Assembly (NCBI GenBank): GCA_033032865.1
Contig: JAWHQI010000716.1
Span: forward strand, 62,001-126,000
DNA from: Dactylorhiza incarnata
Taxonomy: Eukaryota; Streptophyta; Magnoliopsida; Asparagales; Orchidaceae
Direction: 5' to 3'
Length of the DNA stretch: 64,000 nucleotides
The notes beneath the pieces are model-generated. The model was not told where the DNA came from and did no database searches. It saw only the letters and a program-made list of their open reading frames with translations. This document shows, piece after piece, positions 10,294 to 21,083 of the stretch. How positions within the stretch are numbered: the first letter of the stretch is position 1; the number at the start of each line of letters is the position of its first letter. Both the position numbers and the translations under genes were made by a program.

Positions 10294-11483
10294 TTATTTG
10301 GGTAGCAACGACTTATCTTCAACCTGAAAATTGTTAGTGTATAAAGAATCACAAATAAACGATTCAGATAATTTTTCGCAAGGAGGAGGCGCTCGCGAAA
10401 ATATAAAATTAAGCTCCGGTTGTTCCTTTTCTAAAATAAAATTTTCATTAGAGAAATCTAGTGTATTACCAAGCGGAATAAAATATTTGGACACAAAATT
10501 TTCATGAATTTCCGGTTGAATTAAAATAGAAGAGATTTGCGAAAATTCATGAAAAAGAAAAGAAGATCCGGGTGAAGTAGGGGAAGAAACTTGCTCTTCT
10601 TCTATTTCATCCGGGGTGCCCAAAACATTAAGAATTTCTTGGTAAGAGAATTTTTCTTCATATTTGGGAAAGGAAACTATGGGAGTACATGAGCAATCTT
10701 GTTCCTCCATAACTAAATTTTCCAAAGACAAGGAAAAAACACTAGAAGAAAGAAAACTCTCATCTAAATTCTGGGGTGGAGTATCAAATTGAAAAAGCGG
10801 ACATTCCCCAAAATTAGAGTACGAAAATTGCGGCGCAAAATAAGATGAATAAGAATTCGGATCGAAAGATTTATCTTCATCGCTCCGAGAGCTATCCGGG
10901 TGACCTTGCCCCCAAGAATAATCTACTTCGGGGCTAGAAGACAAATTATTAGAAGCCGAAAAATTATTCTCATGAAAATTAGAAAAATTATTTTCCTCTA
11001 AATTTTGGGGGGCAGTATCAATTTGAATTTGCGGAATTTCCCCCAAATTAGAGAACGAAAACTGCGGTGTATAAGAAGAAAATCAAAAATTTGTGTCTAA
11101 AGATTTGTTTTCGTCGCTCCGAGAACTATCCTGGTGAGCTTGCCACCAAGAATAATCAACTTTGGAGCTAGAAGAACAATTATTAAATGCCAAAAATTTG
11201 TTCTCATTATTATTAGAAAAATTATTTTCATCAAAGTTTGAAAATTTATATTCATTAAAAGATGAAAAATTACGATCATAATTATTATCAAAATTATTTG
11301 CATAATATTGAGGATAATTATTTTCATAATAATTATTTTGAGCATATGAATGTAAATAACATTCTCACTTTGATGAGACGCATTACAATAATAACAATTA
11401 TTTTGGCGTTTTTGTGCCGCTTCCAAAAGATATACTTGGCTTTGAAGCTCGACAACTTTTACGGCCAATTCAAGTGATTGCAT
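10294..11483 (-). pseudogene. Element 2 uncharacterised Asn/Ser/Glu-rich protein, frame-broken
   Basis: Two frames, 11483-11097 and 11046-10294 (250 codons), appear to be one former gene. The start MQSLELAVKVVELQSQVYL is followed by a CYYCNASH segment, half of a zinc-knuckle-like motif with the last Cys missing, then an Asn-rich stretch. A block around VDYSW-Q-H-DSSRSDE is present twice (near 10850-10960 and 11090-11170), each with FAPQFSYSN/YTPQFSFSN and a QNL segment, so the protein contains an internal duplication. I do not recognise a catalytic domain. By position it replaces gag-pol. It could be a derived gag or an element-specific protein; no function is assigned. Confidence 0.6.
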
Positions 11484-11582
11484 AATAAAAAATAAAAAGG
11501 AAATAAACTTTACTCAAATGAATGGAATTTTAAAAATATTTTTATTATAATTTTTTTTTTCAAAAAGTAGGTTAAATTAGTC

Positions 11583-11672
11583 CCGGACTTCCCAAGGTCA
11601 ACCCGGTGAAGGGCTCGCAAGGTACAAGAGGCTGTGATGGGAATCCAAGCCCAAAGCATCCTTTCTGAGAAT
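11583..11672 (-). repeat. SINE-like dispersed module, copy 2
   Basis: Minus strand: GGGCTTGGATTCCCATCACA, CCTTGCGAGCCCTTCACCGG, then CCTTGGGAAGTCC. It parallels the 9751 copy block for block and lies in the leader of element 2 between PBS and ORF. Confidence 0.55.
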
Positions 11673-11776
11673 TTAGATTACGCTTTTTAAGATTTTTTTT
11701 AAAATTTTAAAGAGAAGGGGGAGAAGAAAGAGAACGATAAAATTAATAAATATTTCTTTTTTCGAAATATCATCCG

Positions 11777-11796
11777 TGCCCCGGGCAATGGCACCA
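11777..11796 (-). promoter_or_regulatory. Element 2 primer-binding site, tRNA-Asp
   Basis: GCCCCGGGCAATGGCACCA on the plus strand resembles the plant tRNA-Asp 3' end with one inserted G and two substitutions. It lies directly inside the LTR (11803). Confidence 0.75.
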
Positions 11797-11802
11797 AAAA
11801 CT

Positions 11803-12968
11803 TGATGCGCAAAACAATATCCGCAAACGATAATGGCAAGTGTACCATATCGAATGTAGTATAGGTTATAAGAATCCAAGGTCGTATTAGACTCGGGGCG
11901 GTTGAGTACTCTTACTTCAAGAAAATCTCTATTATTCTATCAATTAAAACTTTGGAGTTGGTATCAAAAGAAATAAAAAAGGGGCATGAAGAAGAAAGAA
12001 GAGAATGAGAAAACAAAAGAACTATTTTATTAACAGCAAAATGAAAAGAAATTACAACTATTGAATTGAAAGTACAATTACAAGAAATAAAGGAGGAGCA
12101 TAAGAACTACTAAAACATGAAAATAAAACATGAAAAGAAGAGTCTAAGTCCTAAAAATTTGCTCCAAAATTCCTCCTTAAACATCTGCTGGAACTGGCTT
12201 TTTATAGCTGCAAAATTAAGGTTACACGCCCTCGGTCACGCCCGTGACCAAGGGCGTTTAAGGCGCGCGATCTTCTCGGTGCGGAAAGGACGCCGACTGG
12301 CTTTAATGCAGGAGAAATTTGCGCGTCACACGCTAAGTCACGCCCGTGACCTAGGGCGTGTAACCTTAAAATCTGGCTTCTGGCGGGAATCTTCGGCGGG
12401 AAGGAGCGCTGTTGAACATTCGTCGATCTAAGCCATTTCGTCGATCTCAGTGTTTTCGTCGAACGCAGCAGCCATTTCGTCGATCTCAGCGTGCTCGTTG
12501 AACGCAGCATTTTCGTCGAACGAAGCAGCCATTTTGTCGAACGCAGCAGCCATTTCGTCGATCTCAGCATTTTCGTCGAACGCAGCATTTTCGTCGAACG
12601 CAGCAGCTAGGCGCAGTTCATCGATCTCAGCGGTTCGGGGCCGTGACTTGGATGTCACGCCCTTGGTCACGCCCGTGACCTGGGGCGTGTACTTGACAAA
12701 TCTTCACGGAATGGGCCCGAAGTGGCGGCAGTAGGTCTGGAACACATCTTAGGCTATCACGCTCTTGGTCACGCCCGTGACCTTGGGCGTGTACTTGACA
12801 TTTTTGCTCAAAGTGCCCAGAAAACCTGAAAAACACAGAAAAGGCTTAAGTTAGTTTATAAAATTAAAAGGGAACATATTAAATAAGTAAATACCTATAA
12901 ATTATATAAATTCATATTAAAACTACATTAAAATTATGCTAAAAGATGAGTACAAAAAGTACTCATCA
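11803..12968 (-). repeat. Element 2 5' LTR
   Basis: 1166 bp, with terminal symmetry TGATG/CATCA. It carries the GGTCACG inverted-repeat blocks (12230-12360 and 12650-12800) and a TCGTCGAACGCAG array (12420-12625). The outer terminus forms GATGAGTAC (12945-12953), AAAAA, GTACTCATC (12959-12967). Its right neighbour ATCAACTAG belongs to element 3's LTR. Confidence 0.9.
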
Positions 12969-15641
12969 ATCAACTAGTACACCGAGAAAGTTTAAGTAAT
13001 TGCAGCGGAAAATACTTGATTTAGTTCACTTAAGGTCCTAAATGCACGTGAAGACAGGACATAAAGTAAATGATATGCACATATCTAGGCGTAGTATAAG
13101 TACAGAAAATATCTTTTAGGCGACTTTACAGATAAGGATTTCAGTAAAAAGGTATGCACTGTGGATGAAAGAAAAACCATTTTTATTTCTATAATGCACC
13201 TAGACATAAATCATTCCCAGAGAGCAAGATACTTAAGATCCAAAAAGTAGTAGCAATTAACTGGCAAGTAAACTATAAAGTATCAAAAGGGCACAACGGG
13301 TGTCAACAACCTGACACTAACCTGTTGGCTCCAAACTAGCATGTCTGAACACAAGAGAAAACTAACCACAACTACCTCACAACAACGGGGTAAAATAACA
13401 ACTAAAACTCCCGAAGACTCCAGGCTACACCACTAGCAGCTAAGGCTCTGAACCAGAGGCATTCAATAAAATAAAGAACGCCTCAGCAAGGGATTACAAG
13501 TGGCAGAAAAACAAGAAGAAAAGTAAATAAGGCATAAGGGGTACCAACCCAAGCCATATTTACCGAAAGAGGAGCTCCAAACAAAGAACTAAGCAAGCAC
13601 CAAGTGCACCAAAATGCCATAAAGAGGAACAAACAAAGTTCATTTATCTTGTTAAATTTTATTACAGAGACTGATCAGCTCAAATTAAACGGGTAGCGGT
13701 CCTTTATCCTCTGCCAACCCAAAATGCCAAAAAATAAATGGGTGGTGATACTTTATCCACTGCCACCCAAAAAGCCAAAACCAGGTGGTGGTCCTTTATC
13801 CACTGCCACCCAAAAATAATTAAATTAAGATTCAATTAAGGCACGGGACGTAACCCGAGATATCAGCACCATAACACCCTAAGAATAAGGTCACAGATAA
13901 AGTAAACACTGCAAAAGACGATTCATAAGAGAAGACATAAGTCATTCAGCCACAACGGGTACGAGGTTTTAAAGAATAGAAGTAATCAGAGGCATAACTC
14001 AAGCATTAAGAAGTAGAGAGCAATTCTTGAGAATCCAATGGTCAAGATACAAGGGTTTCAAGAGAAGTCAAAGACAAAGAACAAGAGGTTCTAGAGAGAT
14101 CGAAGGGCAGGGAAAAACATTTCTCGAGAGATTAGAAGCAGGGAAAGAAAACTGCATCTCGAGAAATTAAAGCAGGGATCAAGCATTTCTCGAGAAAGAA
14201 AGGGGCATGGATAAAATATTTCTCGAGAAATTAAAGTAAAGGAAGAGTTGATCTCGAGAATCTAAATCAAGGGAAAAGTCTCCCGAGAGAATCAAGGCAG
14301 GGTCTAAGCTTCTCGGGATAAAAGTTCTCGAGAATAGAAATGCAGGAGAAAGGCTGCTCTCGAGAAATTAAAGCAGGAAGAAAAAAACAACAAAAAAAGT
14401 TCTCGAGAAGTCAAAGACCAGGACAAACAGTTCTCGAGAAATTAAAGGCTAAGATCATACATTTCTTGAGAACTCAATAAACAGCAGGAAGAAATATTCC
14501 AGGCCAACACAGTTCCACCAGGGAAAACATCAGATACATAAGGGAGAATAAAGACAGTGGGGGGAGTTGCTAGCTATCAAGAAACACTCAAAATGCAAAC
14601 CAAAAGCACAGCAAGAACCCATAAACAAGGAAGAACAGTGCTTCAGGAAATAAGAAAGAAGGAGGAGAAAGACACTTGCCTCAAAACCCGGCTAACCACA
14701 AATTTCTCCGCTCCAAAAGCTAAAGATCTGGCCAAGAACTTACCCGAGCACAAAACCTGGAACCTTTCACATCAAAAGGAGGAGTTAGGTCACTACCTCA
14801 AACCCCAAAAATTCAAGAATAGGGAAAAGCTTACCTCTAAAATGAAGATCTCGCCGAGAGCTTTCCGAATCAACTCTCCACACGCGATTCCGACTACAAC
14901 AACCCTAGAAATCGCCGGAACTCCTCGACAGGCCGCTCTAGCTCTCTCGCCCGCAAGAACTCTAGGTCAGCCGACAGGAAAGGAGATGAAAAGAATAAAA
15001 CCTAAACTTAAGGTATAAATACTAAGCTCCCAGGAAATCGTCGAACCCAGCCAGGAATTCGTCGAACGAACTCAGCCAGCAGATCTCCGAATGCAGCAAG
15101 CCCGTAGTTTGTCGAACGCAGACTGTCTGCAGTTCGAACGCAGGCTGCCTGCCGTTCGTCGAATGCAGGCTGCCTGTCGTTTGTCGAACGCAGGCTGCCT
15201 GCAGTTCATCGAACGCAGGCTGCCTGCCGTTCGTCGAACGCAGGCTGCTTGCCGTTCGTCGAACGCAGGCCGCCTGACATTCGTCGAACGCAGACTGCCT
15301 GATGTTCGTCGAACGCAGACAGGGAAATATAAAGACCACTTCCCCTTCTACTTAAACTACGACGACGATTAAAACACCTCAGACTTCTACGAAATCCGCA
15401 CCTAAACTAAAATTCAGCGCTACAAATCCAACGACGAAGTCAGAATTTAATTCCAATGAGCCAAACTCAGGGTAAAGCTTCCCGAATCTAAGATCTCAAT
15501 AACTACACAAAATCTCGCACGCTCGATCTAATTTACATACTTTAATCAAGCTAAGGCTCAAAACTAAACCCGACGAGTTGACGTAACGCCCTTACGCCAC
15601 AACGGCCACGTAAATAATTAACGAAAATCAGGGACGTTACA
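12969..15641 (-). repeat. Element 3 3' LTR, inner 205 bases retained elsewhere, truncated by element 2
   Basis: Aligns with 21289-23938. The segment matching 21084-21288 is absent because element 2 is inserted here. It contains three GGTGG/CCACC hairpins (13691-13811), a CTCGAGAA array (14100-14480) and a TTCGTCGAACGCAG array (15060-15325). The long frame at 14557-15018 has no homology and is treated as chance. Confidence 0.9.
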
Positions 15642-15660
15642 GTCACTCCCCCTAAAAAGA
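15642..15660 (-). promoter_or_regulatory. Element 3 polypurine tract
   Basis: Minus strand TTTTTAGGGGGAGTGAC immediately precedes the LTR start TGTAACG, the expected place for the polypurine tract. It defines 15641 as the LTR edge. Confidence 0.85.
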
Positions 15661-15747
15661 AGTTTCATCCCGAAACTTGAAATCCAAAGATCAAGAAAGA
15701 TACTCAATTAAATCCAAAGGTTATCTGACGGAAGATTTACCTGAAAA

Positions 15748-17976
15748 CTAAGAGAAGAGGCTAGGATGAGTCTCTCTCATGGCAGACTCCAACTCCCTCA
15801 TTGCGCTTTCGACACCCTGATTCTTACAAAGAACCTTAACTACTGGGATCGTCTTCCTCTGCAACACAGGCTCTTGAGTCTCCAAGATTCGAACAGGCTC
15901 TTCAATATATGAAAGATTGGGTTGCAATACGGGCACCGAATCAAGAACAAGCTGACCACTACGCAAACACTTCCTCAGCTGGCTCACATGAAACACATCG
16001 TGAACATAAGGGGAGGAAGAAGGCAAATCCAATCTATAAGCAGACACTCCGACGCGCTCTACAACCTGGAAAGGTCCCATATACCGGGGGTCCAACTTGT
16101 GGTTCCTTCCAAATCTCTTAACGCCTGGCATCGAAGAAACTTTCAAGAACACCAAGTCTCCAACGGAAAACTCTAGATCCACCCTCCTCCGATTGTCATA
16201 CTTCTCATACCGCTCCTGAGCAATGCAAAGCTTCTCGCGGATATGAGTAACAACAACGCTCATCTCTTCCAAAGCTTCTGGGCCTAACAACGGGCTCTCA
16301 CCAACCATGGCCCAAAAAAAGGGAGTTCGGCAACGCCTCCCATACAAAGCCTCAAAGGGGGCCATTTGCAAGCTTTCCTGATAACTGTTATTGTAGGAAA
16401 ATTCCATCAATCCAAGACGCTTATCCCAAGCTCCTCCATGATCCAAAATGTAGCACCTGATCATATCCTCCAAAATTTGATTTACTCTTTCAGTATGACC
16501 ATTGGTCTGAGGATGATAAGCAGTAGAGTATCTAAGGTCAGTGCCCAAAGCTCCCTGTAAACTCTGCCAGAAATGAGACATATACCTGGAATCCCGATCT
16601 GACACAATACCCACGGGCACCCCATGCAATCTGATGAATTCATTCAAATAAAGTTCTGCTATCTTCTCCATAGAAAAGCCGGTCTTAAAAGGTACAAAGC
16701 GAGCACACTTTGTCAATCTGTCAACTATGACCCATACCGAATCGTGTCCTGCGGGAGATCTCGGCAAACCGGTAATGAAGTTCATTGAAATACTCTCCCA
16801 CTTCCAAGTTGGAATATCCAAAGGGTTTAATTTACCACCAGGCCTCTTATGATCTGCCTTAACACGCTGACAAGTTAAACATTTAGAAACATACCTTGCT
16901 ATATCGCTTTTCATACCTGACCGCCAAACAATCTGCTTCAAGTCTTTATACATCTTTATGGAGCTAGGATGATAGGAAACACTAGAATCATGCGCTTCAC
17001 TACAGATTTTTGTTCGAATAACCTCAAATGTGGGAATACAATATCTACTTCGATACTTCAAAGTATCTTTATCATCAATTGAAAAATCTGGTAGCTCACC
17101 TTTTTCAGTTCTATTCCGGTGATGTTGCAAATTAGGATCTTCCTTCTGATGTAGTCTGGTGAGGGTAATCCAAGAGGGCTCTTCAGCTTCTAAACTCGAA
17201 GGCTCGGTACTACTACCGACTGAGATATCCATCAACATAAACTCCTCTACTAAGGACTGCACAGAGAGATTGAAGATATGCGCGGTCTTTCTGCTCAGGG
17301 CATCGGCCACCACATTAGCCTTACCTGGATGATAGAAAATATCAACTTCATAATCCGCCATAAACTCCAACCACCTGTGTTGGCACAAATTCAGCTCTTT
17401 CTGGGTAAAGACATACTTCAAACTTTTGTGATCCGTATAAATCTTGCATGACACTCCATAAAGAAGGTGTATCCAAAGCTGTAAAGCATAAATCACTGTC
17501 GCAAACTCTAAGTCATGCGTAGGGTAATTCCTTTCATGAACTTTCAGTTGTCTGGATCCATACGCGATCACCTTTCCTTCTCGCATCAAAACACAACCAA
17601 GACCAACGTGAGATGCGTCTACATAAATGTCATACTCAACTCCCTCGGTCGGTAAAGCCAAAATAGGAGCACTGCACAAACGCCTCTTTAATTCTTGAAA
17701 AGCTCTTTCACAGGAATCGCTCCAAACAAAAGTTGCATTCTTCTGGGTAAGCTTAGTCAGAGGCGCTGACAGCACAGAAAATCCTTGAACAAATCTCCTA
17801 TAATAACCTGCAAACCCTAAGAAACTCCTTATCTCCTTAGGCGTTGTAGGCGTCTTCCTATCCAAGACAGTGGAGATCTTTGCTGGGTCTACAGAAATTC
17901 TGTCCTTGCCCACTACATGACCCGGGAAGGACACTTGCGAAAGCCAGAATTCGCACTTACTCAGTTTCGCATACAA
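15748..17976 (-). pseudogene. Element 3 RT thumb, RNase H, integrase and chromodomain (742 codons)
   Basis: Begins in the RT thumb ([24 protein letters not shown]). RNase H follows with [19 protein letters not shown] and YTDHKSL, so the three acidic residues are present. The integrase HHCC finger is complete (AHDSSVSYH near residue 325, CLTC near 370). In the core the first Asp of the SMDF motif is Asn (SMNF, residue 399, codon 16780-16782). IVSDRDSRY and NGHTERVNQ retain the other two. The [11 protein letters not shown]-terminal fold and an [18 protein letters not shown] chromodomain-like tail follow. The tail would target insertion to marked chromatin. The start is an artefact of an upstream frameshift. 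Confidence 0.9.
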
Positions 17977-17987
17977 CTTGTGCTCTC

Positions 17988-18398
17988 TTAAGATAGAAAT
18001 ACTAAGCGCAAATGTGTAGCATGCTCCTCAGCACTTCTTGAGTATACCAACACATCATCAATGAAAACAACTACAAAATGATCTAGGAAGTCCTTGAACA
18101 CATGGTTCATCATATCCATAAACGCAGAGGGTGCATTAGTCAAACCAAAAGACATCACGAGAAATTCAAAATGACCATATCGGGAACGAAAGGTAGTCCG
18201 AGGGATGTCTGACTCACGGATCCTCAACTGAGGGTAACCTGAACGAAGATCGATCTTTGAAAACACCGAACTACCATGCAACTGATCAAACAAATCATCG
18301 ATTCGCGGCGACGGATATATATTCTTTATGGTTACCTTATTCAACTCCCTATAGTCTATGCACAACCTCATAGAACCATCCTTCTTTTTCACGAACAA
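17988..18398 (-). pseudogene. Element 3 reverse transcriptase fingers and palm
   Basis: Contains [14 protein letters not shown], the [10 protein letters not shown] palm motif and the catalytic FIDDVLVYS, all with intact Asp residues. It copies element RNA into DNA in the particle. The upstream boundary is an in-frame TAG at 18411-18413, in the context PSSSP-stop-GAP where the family has Trp. The downstream boundary is a one-base frameshift near 17985 that separates HLRLV from the thumb at 17976. Confidence 0.9.
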
Positions 18399-18410
18399 CA
18401 GTGGAGCACC

Positions 18411-18665
18411 CTAGGGCGAAGAACTTGGCCTAACGAAACCACAATGTAATAATTCATCTAACTGGGTACGCAACTCTTCCAGCTCGCGCGGGGCCATACG
18501 GTACGGTGCCTTAGCAATAGGACGAGTACCACGCTCCAGATCAATAACAAATTCCACATCTCTCTCAGGTGGGAGACCAGGAAGACTAACTGGGAAAACA
18601 TCAGGAAAATCACATACCACCGGAACACCCTCGATACACGGCAAACCGCTAACAGTTTCTAACAC
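18411..18665 (-). pseudogene. Element 3 protease-RT linker and RT N-terminus
   Basis: Encodes FPDVFPVSLPGLPPERDVEFVIDL, PYRMAPRELEELRTQLDELL and GFVRPSSSP, the conserved lead-in to chromoviral RT. In frame with the protease ORF upstream and the RT ORF downstream. Ends at the TAG described for RT. Confidence 0.88.
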
Positions 18666-18737
18666 AGAAACAAAGTTAGCAAAACAACCGGAATCTAAAA
18701 GTTTCCGAGCACATACCGCAGAAATAATTGAGGAGTC

Positions 18738-19151
18738 CTAGCGTGGAAAACCATACACACTCATGGGTTGACCGTTGTCCATCTTGAAGTCCAAACGTTT
18801 AGCCTTGCATTGGATAACCGCATCATATCTGGACAACCAGTCCATGCCTATAATCGCATCGAAATCTTCCAGGTCTAGCACTTTTAAATCCCCAAAAGCT
18901 AAGATGTCACCTAAGAGGATAAGACAATTGTGGACACCCTGGTCCGACACCACGGAGTCGCCAGAAGGAAACTTAATGCGAAACGCATCTCCAATCTGAT
19001 CGAGGATCAAACGATGACGCTCTACAAAAGCCCTAGCCACGAACGAGTGGGTAGCACCAGAATTGAAAAGGACACGCGCCCAATGGTTCTTTACCTTAAA
19101 TTCTCCTATAACAATTGGATACATAACTAGCCGAACAGAAATTGAAACCAA
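18738..19151 (-). pseudogene. Element 3 aspartic protease with catalytic Asp replaced
   Basis: A 137-codon frame with the retropepsin fold signature VLFNSGATHSF. The family motif is DSGATHSF, so the catalytic Asp is Asn at residue 30 (codon 19062-19064). The second half has AIIGMDWLSRYDAVIQC, typical of chromoviral proteases. The enzyme would process Gag-Pol in the particle and is predicted inactive. Ends at an in-frame TAG at 18738-18740, in the same frame as the linker ORF. Confidence 0.88.
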
Positions 19152-19329
19152 GGATAAAGGATGAGAGTTAAATTAATATCTAACCTGAAATAACTTGGGT
19201 GGAATTCTGAGCTTCTCCCCTAGTCACCACATTCAACTTGCCGTTTCCTCTATCGTGATGTTGCGGCTGTAGCAGCGGCAAAGCCCGAAGTGGCACTGGA
19301 TGTAGAGGCGGTTGGAAATGCGGGCATCT

Positions 19330-19430
19330 AGTCTTAACGCGCCCCTTCTGTCCACACTAAAAACACACCTTATCCTTAGACCAGCAATGGGCAACATCAT
19401 GCCCATTTCACTTACAGAAGGTACATGTCA
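19330..19430 (-). pseudogene. Element 3 gag zinc knuckles, broken
   Basis: Minus-strand reading gives CTFCK-stop-NGHDVAHC, a CX2CX4HX4C knuckle with a TGA in place of a residue. A second knuckle CF-stop-CGQKGRVKTRC has its His changed to Arg. The stops are single-base changes in an otherwise readable frame. RNA binding by gag would be lost. Confidence 0.7.
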
Positions 19431-20411
19431 GATCTCCTCTGGGAGCGCTTTGTATTGCTGACACTTGCTGCTGCTTCTTAGCTCCCAAACTCTTGAAACA
19501 TTTCTCGAACGGATGGCCCGGGCGACCACAGAAGCTACAAAATTCGCCACTTCTTTTCTTTGGAGCCTGGCTAGATACCTTGGGGGTTTCCCCCTCTTCG
19601 ACTTTCCTCTTGTCCCTAATGCACCTCTATTCTTGGCGTTGTCGATAGCCTCGACTTTCAGCGCTTCTTCTACTACTTCAGCATAACTTTCAGATCTGTA
19701 AGCGCTAGCCAATTGATGAATGTCGCTACGAAGTCCTCCGAGAGAACGCTTTACTCTTCCTGCCTCAGAAGCCACTAAATCTGGAGCAAATCTGCTCAAC
19801 TTACTGAATTCAATCTCATACTCACTAACCGTGAGTTGTCTTTGCTTCAGGTGCAGAAAATTATTCATTAGACGGTCTTGCTCGATCGACGGCAGGAACT
19901 TCTTTAACACCAATGCCTTAAACGACTCCCACGAACATCCGTCTACAAGGCATTCCCTCTCCCTGATCCACCAGCTCTTTGCAAGTCCCTTCAGTTGGTA
20001 AGCGGCGACCATCACTTTTTGGACTGCAGAGATTCACGAGTACGAAAACTTCTCCTCAATGACAACAAAACAGTCATCTAATGCCATGAAATCAGCTCTT
20101 CCGTCAAACGTAGGAGGTCCTAGTCGCTGGAAATGCGATATGAAGTTCATCTCTGGTGGCAGCAGAACTGGAGGCACCAAAGGAGCGGGAGGAACAGGTA
20201 CAGTCTGATCAACTACAGGGTCCTGCACCATAGGCTGCTGCCCAGCGGCAGCAGTCATCAACGTCTGAATCTGCGATTGCATCGCAACTAACTGCCTGGA
20301 CAGAGCCTCATTACTTTGTCGCAGACTTTCGATCATGGCCTCACTTTGCGCACCTGAAGACTCACCCTCCGATTGGGGAGTCAACCTCGTCGCAACACGC
20401 CTCCGAGACAT
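19428..20411 (-). pseudogene. Element 3 gag, one in-frame stop
   Basis: Starts at the ATG at 20411 (MSRRRVATRLTPQSEGESSG) with a Gln/Ser-rich N-terminus, then FQRLGPPTFDGRAD. An in-frame TGA at 20034-20036 ends the first 125 codons. The second part (20015-19428) carries the gag core: VAAYQLKGLAKSWW, FLHLKQRQLTVSEYEIEF, FSKLSRFAPDLV. Both parts share one frame. The product would be the capsid protein. Confidence 0.88.
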
Positions 20412-21083
20412 CTCTGCTAATACGCATAAATCTATAATTAATACTTAACCCTAAACTAGAACTACACTGCTTGGTTCAGAACACACATGTACAGCTACTG
20501 CCATTGCTACCGCCTTGCTCTGGGATTTTCATGTTGTTATGCTAAAATTGGGGATGATACTACATCACCCCTCTTGACTCATGTGCAAGGGTCATGAATG
20601 CATGAATTTTCTGTTCATTTTGAAATCATGGGTGTACATGTGTCATCATATAAGTCTTTAACTTCGCACGCATGCTTATGTAATGCTATGCAATATATGT
20701 TGTGCTAATTCTAATAAAGGCCTTACTGCATGTTATGAGCGGCGTACACATGAAATATTATGCATCCCATACTACATAATATTGCATTTAACGAAAGAGA
20801 AAACGTGCTAATGAGCATCCATGTGATGATGGTTATGCATCCCATACTACATAACCGTCACATGTTGCCACCTATGGTGGATCCATATACAAACACATAT
20901 TATGCATCCCATACTACATAATATACCCCGTATACTTCTTATCATGCTATGAGTGTAGTGTTCATGCTTCGACCAAGACATACTGATGACACATCGGTGT
21001 GTGTATGCAATGAAACCAAACAACTATACTATATCAAAATTTGTTGCTCGACCTTTGTCGAACAACCTAGCTCTGATACCAAC
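20412..21083 (-). other. Element 3 untranslated leader with micro-repeats and PBS
   Basis: The PBS is at 21070-21081 (minus TGGTATCAGAGC, initiator tRNA-Met) next to the LTR edge 21084. Between PBS and gag lie three copies of TTATGCATCCCATACTACAT (near 20758, 20831 and 20899) and further ATGCTATGC/CATGCTTA blocks. No ORF of note. Confidence 0.8.

Larger units (their letters stand above)
7796..12968 (-). mobile_element. Element 2: non-autonomous LTR retrotransposon related to Athila
   Basis: 5' LTR 12968-11803, PBS 11796-11777, a 3.1-kb interior and a 3' LTR that begins at 8667 and is cut at ~7796 by element 1. The two LTR copies match closely from 7796-8667 against 12099-12968. The interior has one degraded asparagine/serine-rich ORF and no protease, RT, RNase H or integrase. 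A tRNA-Asp PBS and LTR inner-end similarity to element 1 suggest it used Athila enzymes in trans. It is itself inserted in element 3's 3' LTR: sequence at 12969 onward matches 21289 onward. Confidence 0.85.

Noticed and set aside
14557..15018. 153-codon ORF, with a counterpart at 22912-23310
   Set aside because: It lies in both LTR copies of element 3, ends differ and no domain is seen; low-complexity CTCGAGAA-rich flank.
21070..21083. tRNA gene fragment
   Set aside because: Only the 12-14 bases complementary to the tRNA 3' end are present; it is a primer-binding site.
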